This document shows positions 34,279 to 43,383 of a DNA stretch of 64,000 nucleotides, one piece after another. The notes beneath the pieces were generated by a model. It searched no databases and was not told the origin of the DNA. It saw only the letters and a list, made by a program, of their open reading frames with translations. Origin of the DNA: Maricaulis sp048270265 (GTDB lineage: Bacteria > Pseudomonadota > Alphaproteobacteria > Caulobacterales > Maricaulaceae). The position numbers and the translations under genes are program-made. Every line of letters begins with the position of its first letter. Within the stretch, counting starts at the first letter, position 1. Where the stretch lies: positions 62,001 through 126,000 of the forward strand of contig NZ_JBLWTD010000008.1 in NCBI RefSeq assembly GCF_048270265.1, given 5' to 3'.

Positions 34279-34661
34279 CTAGACCCAGTACCCCTCGGGG
34301 TCGGCATTGCCGCGCCCGTCGACCAGGCGGATCAGGCCGACGACGGAGCGGATCAGGATCCACAGCCAGACCAGGCCATAGCCGAGAAAGCCGAAGGGAG
34401 AGAGGATCAGCGTCATGATCAGGCCGGTGCTGGCGATGATGCCGAAGATCGCCACCCAGAAGGTGCGAATCTGGAAGACGTAATGGGTATTGAGCCAGCC
34501 GGTGCCGTGTCCTTGCGGGCATAGGCAATGATGACGGCGATCAGCGTCGTGACGCCGATGATATTGCCGAGCAGGATCAGGACATAGCCCAGCCCGGCCA
34601 TCAGGCGTTCGTCGCGATCAGCGCTGCGGTCGGTTTCGGGCTCGAGAATGGTCTGGGACAT
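34279..34661 (-). pseudogene. DUF4870-type membrane protein with a one-base frameshift
   Basis: Reading from ATG 34661 gives MSQTILEPE... through DERLMAGLGYVLILLGNII and VTTLIAVIIAYARKDTA, then the frame runs into non-homologous residues. In another frame the sequence continues with GWLNTHYVFQIRTFWVAIFG and a third TM region and stops at 34279. The span of 383 bp is one base short of a whole number of codons. The junction is near 34507-34512. The joined protein (~127 residues, three TM) fits the DUF4870 family, whose members read WLxxHYxFQIRTFW here. Either a real disruption or an assembly indel; the downstream part keeps normal codon use, so it is recent or artefactual. Confidence 0.75.
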
Positions 34662-34883
34662 GGGGGTAAACTCCTTCAATTGGCATAATCCCAGTTGCGG
34701 GCCGGGAGGCCAAGGGGGAATGCGGTCGCAGCTATCCCCATGGCGCTGGTGCGGTGTCGCCGGCAGGGTGCGACCGTGATGTCACGCGCGGGGGCAAATC
34801 TTCACCTCAGGGTTTCACGCCCTTGGTTACGCCCTGTTTTCGGCGTATGCGGCAGACAGAACGGATTTCAGGATGCTTCAGGC

Positions 34884-35120
34884 ATGATTCAGGCAGTGCA
34901 GATCTGGATGCGCGATCATGGTGCGCTGGCCCTGCTGGCGGGCGGGATGGCAATTTATATCGTCCTGCTGGTGCTCGACCTGTTTGTCGGCTGGCGCTTG
35001 GCCTATCCTTACAATCTGCTCTGGGTCGTACTGGTCGCGATCCCGGCAGCGGGTGTGGCATTGCTGTATCTGCAGACCTGCGAAGACGGCGAGGATGACC
35101 GTCCTGTTGAAGGGGAATGA
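34884..35120 (+). CDS. Small membrane protein
   Basis: 78 residues with two TM segments (ALALLAGGMAIYIVLLVLDL and LLWVVLVAIPAAGVALLYLQ) and an acidic C-terminus (CEDGEDDRPVEGE). No family is recognised. The YbjQ start is 1 base after its stop, so it probably begins the YbjQ/lepB operon. The Shine-Dalgarno is weak; ATG 34884 is chosen because hydrophobic sequence starts soon after. Confidence 0.6.
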   Translation: MIQAVQIWMRDHGALALLAGGMAIYIVLLVLDLFVGWRLAYPYNLLWVVLVAIPAAGVALLYLQTCEDGEDDRPVEGE

Positions 35121-35121
35121 G

Positions 35122-35442
35122 ATGAGCTTGATCGTAACTATGTCCGACACGGTGCCCGGTCGCGAGATCGACAGGGTTGTCGGCGTCGCGCGCGGCAATG
35201 TCGTGCGGGCCCGCTTTTTCGGGCGTGATTTCGTCGCCGGTCTGCGCAATCTGGTGGGCGGCGAAGTGCCGGAATACACCAAGCTTCTCTCGGAGACCCG
35301 CGAACAGGCCCTCGACCGCATGGTGCGCCATGGCGAGGAACTGGGCGCCGATGCCATCATTACCTTCCGTCTCGCCACCTCGACGGTGATGGAAGGCACG
35401 GCTGAAATTCTCGCCTACGGAACTGCGGTGAAACTGAAATGA
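35122..35442 (+). CDS. YbjQ-family (DUF74) heavy-metal-binding-domain protein
   Basis: 106 residues. Family features: the N-terminal IVTMSDTVPGREIDRVVGVA, then VRARFFGRDFVAGLRNLVGG and GADAIITFRLATSTVME. YbjQ proteins form pentamers; their role is unknown. AAGGGGAATGAG precedes the ATG. The stop overlaps the first signal-peptidase start by 4 bp, so it is translationally linked to lepB. Confidence 0.9.
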   Translation: MSLIVTMSDTVPGREIDRVVGVARGNVVRARFFGRDFVAGLRNLVGGEVPEYTKLLSETREQALDRMVRHGEELGADAIITFRLATSTVMEGTAEILAYGTAVKLK

Positions 35443-36203
35443 ATCCTTTGCTTAAACGCCTGGCAGGCCGGGCCGCCGATGAAATCGTCGAGACCGCCCG
35501 CTTCCTCGTCGGGGTCGCTGCCGTCTGGCTCGGCCTCGTGACCTTTGGCTTTGCTGCTTTCCACATTCCGTCGGAAAGCATGCAGCCCTCGCTGGAAGTC
35601 GGCGACCGCGTGCTGGTGTCGAAATGGGCCTATGGCTATTCGCGGCACTCGCTGCCGCTCGGCATCGGCTACATGCTGCCGGATAACTGGAATGCCCGCC
35701 TGGCCTGGTCCGAGCCGCACCGCGGTGATGTGATTGTCTTCCGCGATGAGCGCCAGTCGCCGCCGCGCAATCTGATCAAGCGCGTTATCGGTGTCGCCGG
35801 AGATGTCATCGAAGTGCGGGGCGGCCGGCTCTATATCAATGGCGAAGCGCCGCCGCGCGAGTTGGAGGATATCCGCAATTATCGCGAACATCCCTCCCAG
35901 CGCGTCCAGACTGTGACTCATTATACCGAAATCCTGCCCGGCGATCGCGAACATCCGATCTACGAGCGGGACGACAACCATGAACTCGACACCTATGGCC
36001 CGGTGACAGTCCTGCCGGGAACCGTGTTTGTCATGGGCGACAATCGTGATGCTTCACGCGACAGCCGTGCAACACCTGGTCCTGGTCTGGTACCACTGGA
36101 GAACGTCGTCGGACGCGCGGAAACGGTGTTGTTCACCTTCGCCCGTTGCCGCCGCGAAGAGGGGCTTTACTGCCCGAGTGGCCGGGTCTGGCAGGGTTTG
36201 TAG
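35439..36203 (+). CDS. lepB: Signal peptidase I
   Basis: 254 residues. N-terminal TM (VAAVWLGLVTFGFAAFHI), then catalytic Ser47 in HIPSESMQPSLEVGD and catalytic Lys in NLIKRVIGVAGDVIEVRGG; box E is present as VMGDNRDASRDSR. Cleaves signal peptides of exported proteins at the periplasmic face. Only one TM segment precedes the catalytic domain, unlike E. coli LepB with two. A second complete copy follows after 1 base, so this is one of a tandem pair. Confidence 0.92.
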   Translation: MNPLLKRLAGRAADEIVETARFLVGVAAVWLGLVTFGFAAFHIPSESMQPSLEVGDRVLVSKWAYGYSRHSLPLGIGYMLPDNWNARLAWSEPHRGDVIVFRDERQSPPRNLIKRVIGVAGDVIEVRGGRLYINGEAPPRELEDIRNYREHPSQRVQTVTHYTEILPGDREHPIYERDDNHELDTYGPVTVLPGTVFVMGDNRDASRDSRATPGPGLVPLENVVGRAETVLFTFARCRREEGLYCPSGRVWQGL

Positions 36204-36204
36204 G

Positions 36205-36984
36205 ATGAGCCGTCTGGAAGGGATTGCCCGGCGCCTGCCGCGCTGGGCACGTCATGGTCTTGGCGAAGCGCGCGATGCCGTGCGCTTCCTCGCCGGTGTC
36301 GCGGGCCTGTGGTTCGCGATGACTTCTGTGGCTTTCGCTTTCTTCTACATTCCCTCCGAAAGCATGCAGCCGACACTCGAGGTCGGCGACCGGATCCTGG
36401 TGTCGAAATGGGCCTATGGCTATTCGCGGCACTCGCTTCCGCTGGGCCTGGGCGACCGTCTGCCCGACGCCTGGGACGGGCGGCTGGGATGGGCCCGGCC
36501 GGAGCGCGGCGATGTGGTGGTGCTGCGCGATACGCGCCAGAACCTGACCCTGATCAAGCGCGTCATCGGTCTGCCGGGCGATGAAATCGCCATGCGCGAT
36601 GGGCGGCTGTATATCAATGGCGAGGCCGTGGAGCGCGAACTGATTGATATGCGCACCTACCGGCAATTCCACGGCTATCCGGAAATCGTCGAGGTCGCGC
36701 ATTATGTCGAGACACTGCCCGGCGGTTTCACGCATGAGATCTACGAGCGCGATGATCGCCAGTATCTTGATGAATTCGGCCCGGTCATCGTACCGGCTGA
36801 TCGTATCTTCCTGATGGGGGATAATCGCGACAACTCAACCGACAGCCGTGCAGCTGACGGGCCGGGCTTCGTGCCCCTGTCGCATGTGATCGGCCGCGCC
36901 GAGACCGTGCCCTTCACTTTCGCGCGCTGCCGCGAGGAGCCGGGGCTGTATTGCCCGGCGGGCCGGGTCTGGCGCGGGCTGTAA
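36205..36984 (+). CDS. Signal peptidase I (tandem paralogue)
   Basis: 259 residues. The same boxes as its upstream twin: YIPSESMQPTLEVGDRILVS, TLIKRVIGLPGDEIAMRDG and LMGDNRDNSTDSRAADGPGF. Identity is highest in the strip VSKWAYGYSRHSLPLG, present in both. It starts one base after the first stop (TAGG-ATG context), so both are probably co-translated. The two differ in N-terminus and insertion loops, so substrate sharing is likely but not assured. Confidence 0.92.
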   Translation: MSRLEGIARRLPRWARHGLGEARDAVRFLAGVAGLWFAMTSVAFAFFYIPSESMQPTLEVGDRILVSKWAYGYSRHSLPLGLGDRLPDAWDGRLGWARPERGDVVVLRDTRQNLTLIKRVIGLPGDEIAMRDGRLYINGEAVERELIDMRTYRQFHGYPEIVEVAHYVETLPGGFTHEIYERDDRQYLDEFGPVIVPADRIFLMGDNRDNSTDSRAADGPGFVPLSHVIGRAETVPFTFARCREEPGLYCPAGRVWRGL

Positions 36985-37029
36985 TAGCGCTCTAACCTCC
37001 CGTCCAGACAAACAGATCGGGAGAGCGCC

Positions 37030-37902
37030 ATGAGCCTCAAGAACAAGACGATATTCATCACCGGCGCCAGCCGCGGCATTGGCCTGGCGATTGCCGAGCG
37101 CTGTGCCCGCGATGGCGCCAATATCGTCATCGCCGCCAAGTCGGACACCGAGCAGGCCAAGCTTGAGGGCACGATCCACTCGGCCGCCGAAGCGGTCGAA
37201 GCGGCAGGCGGCAAGGCGCTGGCGGTCAAGTGCGATATTCGCGACGAAGCCCAGGTCGAGGCCGCTGTTGCCGCTGCGGTCGAACGCTTTGGCGGTATCG
37301 ATGCGGTGATCAATAACGCCTCGGCGATCTTCCCGCGCGGCACGGCCGACGTGCCGATGAAGCGCTATGACCTGATGCACCAGGTCAATGGCCGCGGCAC
37401 CTTCATGGTGACGCAGAAATGCCTGCCCTGGCTGGAGAAGGCGGAAAATCCCCACATCATCGCCCTGTCACCGCCGCTCGACATGCGGCCGATGTGGTTC
37501 GGCCCGCACGTCGCCTATACCAGCGCCAAATACCAGATGAGCCTGTGCATTCTCGGCTGGGGTGAGGAATTCAAGGGCCGTATCGCCGCCAATGCGATCT
37601 GGCCGCGCACCGCTGTCGCGACCGCCGCGATTTCCAATGTCCTCGCCAATGACGAGGCGATGAAATCCTGCCGCAAGCCGGAAATCCTCGCCGAAACGGC
37701 CTATCGCGTCCTCAACAAGCCGGCGGCCAGCTTCACCGGCAATTTCCTGATCGATGACAGCTTCCTCTGGGCCGAGGGCGAGCGCGATCTCGAGCAGTAC
37801 AGCTATGAGCCCGGCATCGAGCTTCTGCCTGATTTCTTCGTGCCTGATGACGTGCCCGCGCCTCCGGGCGTGAAGATCATGGATGTGTCGCTGGAGCATT
37901 GA
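37030..37902 (+). CDS. Short-chain dehydrogenase (HSDL2-like)
   Basis: 290 residues. NADP-binding FITGASRGIGLAIAERCARD, a basic residue after strand 2 (AAKSDTEQAK), NNASAIFPRGTADVP, and the YTSAKYQMS catalytic Tyr and Lys; the usual catalytic Ser is in IIALSPPLDMRP. The C-terminal SFLWAEGERDLEQYSYEPG is typical of the HSDL2 group, which lacks here the SCP2 domain of the animal protein. Substrate unknown. GGGAGAGCGCC precedes the ATG. Confidence 0.88.
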   Translation: MSLKNKTIFITGASRGIGLAIAERCARDGANIVIAAKSDTEQAKLEGTIHSAAEAVEAAGGKALAVKCDIRDEAQVEAAVAAAVERFGGIDAVINNASAIFPRGTADVPMKRYDLMHQVNGRGTFMVTQKCLPWLEKAENPHIIALSPPLDMRPMWFGPHVAYTSAKYQMSLCILGWGEEFKGRIAANAIWPRTAVATAAISNVLANDEAMKSCRKPEILAETAYRVLNKPAASFTGNFLIDDSFLWAEGERDLEQYSYEPGIELLPDFFVPDDVPAPPGVKIMDVSLEH

Positions 37903-38012
37903 GGCCTGGCGCCATCTGCCCGCCGTCTGGCCAGGTCCGCATCGGGCCTGTGCCAACCGGTCTTTTGTCACTACGGTTCGCAGCCGTGTGAGTTTCAGAG
38001 CAGACAGACCCC

Positions 38013-38945
38013 ATGAGAACACTGGTCATCGACAATCCTGCCAGCCGCATGCACCGCGTCCCGCCGGGCCATCCGGAACATGAGGGCCGCTATGTTGCCG
38101 TGCGCGATGCCCTCGCGGCACTGACGGACCCGGTCTGGCATGAGGCACGGCCCGCCAGTACGGCCGCCGTCGAACGGTTTCACACCGGCGACTATATCGA
38201 GAGCATTCGTGCGGCCTGTCTGACGGCGGAACCGGCACAGTGGGTATCGCTCGATCTGGACACCAAGGTCTGCCGCGAATCCTGGGACGCGGCGCTGGCG
38301 ACGGCGGGGGGCGCGATTGATGCGGTCGACCGCATCATGGCCGGCGAAGCCGATGCAGCTTTCTGCCTCGCGCGTCCGCCCGGCCATCATGCCGAGCCGG
38401 ACCGGGCGATGGGTTTCTGCCTGTTCAACGCGATCGCGATCAGTGCCTTGCATGCGCTTGAGGTGCACGGCCTGACTCGCGTGGCGATCGTCGATATCGA
38501 CGTCCATCATGGCAATGGATCGCAATGTCTGGCCGAGCTTGATGGCCGGGTGATGTTCGCCTCCCTGCACCAGTCTCCGCTCTATCCGGGGACAGGCAGT
38601 GTTGGTGAGACAGGTCTCAACGGCAATGTCGTCAACGTGCCCCTGATGGCCGGAACCGCTGGCGCTGACTGGCGCGAGGCCTTTCGCCAGCAGGTGCGAC
38701 CGGCGCTCGAGGCCTTTCATCCACAACTGATTTTCGTCTCCGCAGGCTTTGATGCCCATGAGCGCGATCCGGCCGGGGGCCTGGCCCTGATGGAGGACGA
38801 TTTCGCCTGGGCGGCCGGCGAGCTGGCGTCGCTGGCGGCAGAATTTGCGTCTTCGCGGCTTGTCTCGGTGCTGGAGGGCGGATACGACTGCCCCGCGCTC
38901 GGCCGCTCGGCAGCTGCCTTCGTGCAGGCCTTGGTCGAGGCATGA
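38013..38945 (+). CDS. Histone deacetylase-family protein (acetoin/acetylpolyamine deacetylase type)
   Basis: 310 residues. Zinc-hydrolase core: PPGHHAEPDRAMGFCLFNAI, VDIDVHHGNGSQCLAELDG, and a later VSAGFDAHERDPAGGL that completes the metal and active-site set. Bacterial members deacetylate small molecules or proteins; AcuC-like roles are known. It heads a run of genes (phosphatase, xseB, ispA, dxs) often found together in alphaproteobacteria. ATGA overlap with the next gene. Confidence 0.9.
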   Translation: MRTLVIDNPASRMHRVPPGHPEHEGRYVAVRDALAALTDPVWHEARPASTAAVERFHTGDYIESIRAACLTAEPAQWVSLDLDTKVCRESWDAALATAGGAIDAVDRIMAGEADAAFCLARPPGHHAEPDRAMGFCLFNAIAISALHALEVHGLTRVAIVDIDVHHGNGSQCLAELDGRVMFASLHQSPLYPGTGSVGETGLNGNVVNVPLMAGTAGADWREAFRQQVRPALEAFHPQLIFVSAGFDAHERDPAGGLALMEDDFAWAAGELASLAAEFASSRLVSVLEGGYDCPALGRSAAAFVQALVEA

Positions 38946-39613
38946 TTACTGGTCAGGCCGGTGGCGAAGGGGCGCACCAGCTGAGCGTGTCGGAGCCCAC
39001 CTGCCAATTCATGTCCAATTCCGAAATCCAGCCATCCCCGTCCAAGCCGGGACCGATCACCATTGCCCGGCACGGCCAACCTGATGCCGATCGTACAGCC
39101 GTGCTCGACTGGCGCGGGTATGAGGCCTGGTGGGACGACGTCTATCAGCCTGCCGGCCTGGTCGAAGGCCAGTCCGTGCCGGCCTGTCTGACCGCCGCTG
39201 CCAATGAGGCGCGGACCATTTTTGCCAGCACGCTGCGCCGGGCGATCGAGACCGCGCGGACTGCCGCACCCGGTCGCGACATCATCATTGATGCCCGTTT
39301 TGTCGAAGCCGAATTGCCACCACCCGCGATGCCGGGCCGTTTCATGGCCAAGACCTGGGGCGTGTTTGCCCGGTGTTCCTGGTGGCTGGGTTTTTCGCGC
39401 GGCCGCGAGAGCCGCAAGGACGCAGAGGAGCGGGCAGCCCTTGCCGCCCGCACCCTGGTGGAGGCGGCGCAGTCCGGCCCTGTCCTGCTGTGCGCGCATG
39501 GATGGTTCAACCGGATGATGCGGCCACATATGCGTGCGCTCGGCTGGCACTGCGTGCGCGATGGTGGCGACAATTACTGGACCTCACGGCGGTACGAATA
39601 CCGGCCGCGCTAA
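38942..39613 (+). CDS. Histidine phosphatase (phosphoglycerate-mutase-like)
   Basis: 223 residues. The phospho-acceptor motif RHG is in TIARHGQPDADRTAV; the second His is in LLCAHGWFNRMMRP. IFASTLRRAIETA supplies the conserved Arg and Glu. The N-terminal ~25 residues (before SNSEIQPSP) look disordered, so an alternative start at 39011 is reasonable. Overlap with the deacetylase gene indicates coupling. Substrate unknown. Confidence 0.85.
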   Translation: MITGQAGGEGAHQLSVSEPTCQFMSNSEIQPSPSKPGPITIARHGQPDADRTAVLDWRGYEAWWDDVYQPAGLVEGQSVPACLTAAANEARTIFASTLRRAIETARTAAPGRDIIIDARFVEAELPPPAMPGRFMAKTWGVFARCSWWLGFSRGRESRKDAEERAALAARTLVEAAQSGPVLLCAHGWFNRMMRPHMRALGWHCVRDGGDNYWTSRRYEYRPR

Positions 39614-39674
39614 ATTGCGCAATTGCCGCCCGGCGGGTGGCTGCCTATGTTGCGAATCCTGCAGGAGAATTGTG

Positions 39675-39923
39675 ATGCCCGACACCGCGAACGCCGATAT
39701 CGAGAAAATGAGCTTCGAGCAGGCGCTTGCCGAGCTTGAGGCGATCGTGAAACAGCTTGAATCGGGTGAAGTCGAGCTCGAGCGTTCCATCGCCATTTAT
39801 GAGCGTGGCGCCGCCTTGCGCGCCCATTGCGACGGCAAGCTCAAGGATGCCGAGCTGAAAGTCGAGAAAATCGTTCGCGGCGAGGACGGCCGGCCGGCGC
39901 TGGAGCCGGCGGGGCTGGACTGA
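39675..39923 (+). CDS. xseB: Exodeoxyribonuclease VII small subunit
   Basis: 82 residues. Signature SFEQALAELEAIVKQLESGE followed by LERSIAIYERGAALRAHC matches XseB; the partner XseA is not in the window, as is common because xseA and xseB are unlinked in many alphaproteobacteria. AGGAGA precedes the ATG. Also used as a positional marker upstream of ispA and dxs. Confidence 0.93.
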   Translation: MPDTANADIEKMSFEQALAELEAIVKQLESGEVELERSIAIYERGAALRAHCDGKLKDAELKVEKIVRGEDGRPALEPAGLD

Positions 39924-40088
39924 GGCCGCATGACACGCATTCATGGCGGTGAACCAGACTCTCCGCCCGTATCTTCCGCGCTGTCTGAAGGGCTGACATC
40001 AAGCCGCTGAGATGGCAAGGGAGGCAGGATTTACATCGCGTCGGGGCACACTGTGTGCGCTGGCGAGCGATGGCACCGGGCGAGGACC

Positions 40089-40976
40089 ATGACGACTTTC
40101 GAGCAACGCCTGAACGAGGCTGCAGACCGGGTTACCGTGGCGCTCGACGCGCTGCTTCCGCGTGCCGAGGGCCCCGAGAGCCAGCTCAATTCAGCGATGC
40201 GCTATGCCGCCCTCGGCCCTGGCAAGCGCCTTCGCCCTTTTCTGGCGATGGAATGCGGCCGGCTGGTCAATGCCGATGAGCGCGGTTTGCTGCGTGTCGC
40301 CTCGGCCCTGGAATGCATTCACGCCTATTCGCTGATCCATGACGACTTGCCATGCATGGATGATGATGACCTGCGCCGTGGCCGCCCGACTGTGCACCGC
40401 GCCTATGACGAGGCGACGGCCGTGCTGGCGGGCGACGCCCTGCAGGCGGTTGCCTACGAGATCCTGGCCCACCCCGATACCCATAGCCGCGGCAGCGTCC
40501 GTGCGCGCCTGGTCGAGCGGCTGTCGCGCGCCAGCGGGCCCTATGGCATGGTCGGAGGGCAGATGATCGACATCCTCGGCGAACGCCAGGAACTCGATAT
40601 TTCGATCGTTACCCGCATGCACCGAATGAAGACCGGGGCGCTGATCAGCTATGCGGCGGAGACGGCCTTTATCCTGCGCGAGGTCGAACCTCACATCCGC
40701 CGGGCGCTTGAAGGATTTGCCCATGATCTCGGCCTGGCTTATCAGATAACGGACGATTTGCTCGACGCGACCGGAGATGCCGCCGACACAGGAAAGGCGG
40801 TCGGCAAGGATGCCGGTCAAGGAAAAGCCACCTTTGTCACCATTCTGGGTGTGGAGGGCGCGCTGGATCGTTCGCAGCATCTGGCTGCGCAGGCGAAGGA
40901 TCACCTTGAACCGTTTGGCGCACGGGCAGACATTCTTAGAGAAGCGGTTGATTACGTCCTCACGCGCCGCTCCTGA
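40089..40976 (+). CDS. ispA: Polyprenyl diphosphate synthase (farnesyl/geranylgeranyl type)
   Basis: 295 residues. First Asp-rich motif SLIHDDLPCMDDDDLRRGRP (DDxxxxD form) and second DDLLD in YQITDDLLDATGD. KTGALISYAAETAF and GKATFVTILG are family markers. The residue before the first motif is not bulky enough to tell chain length by eye; FPP is most likely. GGGCGAGGACC provides the ribosome site. Next gene is dxs, so both isoprenoid-pathway steps are linked. Confidence 0.9.
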   Translation: MTTFEQRLNEAADRVTVALDALLPRAEGPESQLNSAMRYAALGPGKRLRPFLAMECGRLVNADERGLLRVASALECIHAYSLIHDDLPCMDDDDLRRGRPTVHRAYDEATAVLAGDALQAVAYEILAHPDTHSRGSVRARLVERLSRASGPYGMVGGQMIDILGERQELDISIVTRMHRMKTGALISYAAETAFILREVEPHIRRALEGFAHDLGLAYQITDDLLDATGDAADTGKAVGKDAGQGKATFVTILGVEGALDRSQHLAAQAKDHLEPFGARADILREAVDYVLTRRS

Positions 40977-40991
40977 AAGGCCGGAAATTTC

Positions 40992-42917
40992 ATGACCCCC
41001 AGTACGCCCAATCTCGACCGGATCACGACCCCTGCCGATCTGAAGAACCTCGATCGCGACATGCTGCGGGCGGTGGCGGACGAGTTGCGCGCGGAGACGA
41101 TCGATGCGGTTTCCGTAACGGGTGGTCATCTCGGTGCCGGGCTGGGCGTGGTCGAACTGACGACCGCCCTGCATCACGTGTTTGAAACGCCGAAGGACAT
41201 CCTGATCTGGGATGTCGGGCACCAATGCTATCCGCACAAGATTCTCACAGGCCGCCGCGACCGGATCCGCACCCTGCGTCAGGGCGGCGGGCTGTCAGGC
41301 TTCACCAAGCGCTCGGAAAGCGAATACGACCCGTTCGGCGCCGCCCACGCCTCGACCTCGATCTCCGCAGCGCTGGGCTTTGCCGCAGCGCGCGATCTGA
41401 AGGGCGAGACCAATAACGTCATTGCGGTGATCGGCGATGGCTCGATGTCGGCCGGCATGGCCTATGAGGCGATGAACAATGCGGGCGGGCTGGACAAGCG
41501 CCTGATCGTCATCCTCAACGATAATGACATGTCGATCGCGCCGCCGGTCGGCGCGATGAGCCATTATTTTGCCCGCCTGGTTTCCTCCAAGAGCTATCGT
41601 TCCCTGCGCAAGATCGGCAAGGGCGTCGCCAAGGCCATCGGCGTTGAAGGCCCGGCCCGCAAGGCCGAGGAATACATGCGCGGCATGGCGATGGGCGGAA
41701 CCCTGTTCGAGGAAATGGGCTTTCGCTATGTCGGCCCGATCGACGGCCATGATCTCGACCAGCTCGTGCCCGTGCTGCGCAATATCCGCGACGGCGATGA
41801 CGGGCCGGTCCTGATCCATGTCGTCACCCAGAAAGGCAAGGGTTATGCCCCGGCCGAGGCAGCCGATGACAAGTATCACGGCGTCGCCAAATTCAATGTC
41901 ATCACCGGCGAGCAACAGAAACCCACGGGTGGCCCGGCCTCCTACACCAAGGTTTTTGCGCAGCAATTGATCCGCGAAGCCGAGAGCGATCCGCGTATTG
42001 TCGGAATTACCGCGGCGATGCCGGCGGGGACCGGCCTTGACCTGTTCGCCGAGCGTTTTCCTGATCGCTGTTTCGATGTCGGCATCGCCGAACAGCATGC
42101 CGTCACGTTTGCCGCCGGCCTTGCCGCCGATGGCATGAAGCCGTTTGCGGCGATCTATTCGACCTTCCTGCAGCGCGGTTACGACCAGGTGGTCCATGAT
42201 GTGGCGATCCAGGGCCTGCCCGTGCGCTTTGCCATCGACCGGGCTGGCCTGGTTGGTGCCGACGGGGCCACACATGCCGGCTCCTTCGATGTCGGCTATC
42301 TCGGCGCGTTGCCGGGCATGGTGCTGATGGCTGCAGCCGATGAAGTCGAACTGGCGCGCATGGTCGCGACGGCGGCTCAGATCGATGACGGCCCCTCGGC
42401 CTTCCGCTATCCACGGGGCAATGGTCTTGGACTGGATATGCCGGCGGTGATCGAACCACTCGAAATCGGCAGGGGCCGCATCGTACGCGAAGGCACAAGT
42501 ATAGCGCTTCTGGCGCTGGGAACCCGGCTCGAGGAAGCGTTGAAGGCTGCCGACACGCTCGCCGCGCAAGGCTATTCCACGACTGTCGCCGATGCCCGCT
42601 TCGCCAAACCGCTCGACGAGGATCTCATCCTGCGTCTTGCGCGGGAGCATGAGGTGCTGGTGACGATCGAGGAGGGTGCCCGTGGCGGCTTTGGCGCCTT
42701 CGTGCTCCAGCTTCTCGCCGAGCGCGGTGCGCTCGATAACGGGTTGAAGATCCGGACCATGACCCTGCCTGACATCTTCCAGGATCATGACGCTCCTTTC
42801 GCCATGTACGACACGGCGGGGCTCAATGCCCGGCACATCGCGGCGACAGCCCTCGGCGCAATCGGCCGTGACCGGGACCTGGCCAAGGTTGCAGTCGCGC
42901 CGATGCTGGCGGAATAG
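40992..42917 (+). CDS. dxs: 1-deoxy-D-xylulose-5-phosphate synthase
   Basis: 641 residues, full length. Thiamine-diphosphate enzyme of the MEP pathway. Motifs: HQCYPHKILTGRRDRI, VIGDGSMSAGMAYEAMNNAG (TPP-binding GDG...N), FDVGIAEQHAVTFAAGLA, DRAGLVGADGATHAGSFD and the C-terminal VTIEEGARGGFG. It lies 15 bp after ispA. The GNAT gene follows 16 bp later. Confidence 0.97.
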   Translation: MTPSTPNLDRITTPADLKNLDRDMLRAVADELRAETIDAVSVTGGHLGAGLGVVELTTALHHVFETPKDILIWDVGHQCYPHKILTGRRDRIRTLRQGGGLSGFTKRSESEYDPFGAAHASTSISAALGFAAARDLKGETNNVIAVIGDGSMSAGMAYEAMNNAGGLDKRLIVILNDNDMSIAPPVGAMSHYFARLVSSKSYRSLRKIGKGVAKAIGVEGPARKAEEYMRGMAMGGTLFEEMGFRYVGPIDGHDLDQLVPVLRNIRDGDDGPVLIHVVTQKGKGYAPAEAADDKYHGVAKFNVITGEQQKPTGGPASYTKVFAQQLIREAESDPRIVGITAAMPAGTGLDLFAERFPDRCFDVGIAEQHAVTFAAGLAADGMKPFAAIYSTFLQRGYDQVVHDVAIQGLPVRFAIDRAGLVGADGATHAGSFDVGYLGALPGMVLMAAADEVELARMVATAAQIDDGPSAFRYPRGNGLGLDMPAVIEPLEIGRGRIVREGTSIALLALGTRLEEALKAADTLAAQGYSTTVADARFAKPLDEDLILRLAREHEVLVTIEEGARGGFGAFVLQLLAERGALDNGLKIRTMTLPDIFQDHDAPFAMYDTAGLNARHIAATALGAIGRDRDLAKVAVAPMLAE

Positions 42918-42933
42918 GGCGCGCGGGACAGGG

Positions 42934-43383
42934 ATGATGACGCCGATGGCGATGCCGCCGGAAACGGTGAGCCGCGACGGCGTCACGCTCCGCCTTGAAG
43001 AGCTTGTCGAGCCCAGGCCCCCGATTGACGTTCCGGCCCTGCGATACAGGATCGAAGTGGCGGGGCAGGCCGTCGGTGAGCTGCGTGTCCGGCTTGGTGA
43101 CACCGAAGACCTTCAGCGCCATTTCGGTCAGATCGGTTATGAGGTCTACCCGGCCTTTCGCGGCCATGGCCATGCTACCACGGCCTGCCGGCTGGGTTTG
43201 GCGGTCATGCATGACCTTGGCTATGGTGAAATCTGGATTACCTGCAATCCGGACAACAAGGCCTCGCGGCGTGTTTGCGAAAAGGTTGGCGGCGTGTTGG
43301 CCGAGACGGTCGATATTCCGGCCGGGCATGTGATGTATCAACACGGAATCCGGCAGAAATGCCGCTACAGGGTGAGTGTGTGA
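42934..43383 (+). CDS. GNAT-family N-acetyltransferase
   Basis: 149 residues. The acetyl-CoA-binding segment GYEVYPAFRGHGHATTACRL (R-G-x-G-x-A type) is followed by GYGEIWITCNPDNKASRRVC, characteristic of RimJ/RimL-like acetyltransferases that modify protein N-termini or small amines. Its stop shares one base with the tlyA start. It sits between dxs and tlyA, a junction I expect to be uninterrupted in related genomes. Confidence 0.82.
   Translation: MMTPMAMPPETVSRDGVTLRLEELVEPRPPIDVPALRYRIEVAGQAVGELRVRLGDTEDLQRHFGQIGYEVYPAFRGHGHATTACRLGLAVMHDLGYGEIWITCNPDNKASRRVCEKVGGVLAETVDIPAGHVMYQHGIRQKCRYRVSV

Noticed and set aside
41295..43103. Long minus-strand open frame (602 codons) opposite dxs
   Set aside because: Arg/His/Gly-rich low-complexity translation typical of an antisense shadow in high-GC DNA; dxs on the other strand is complete.
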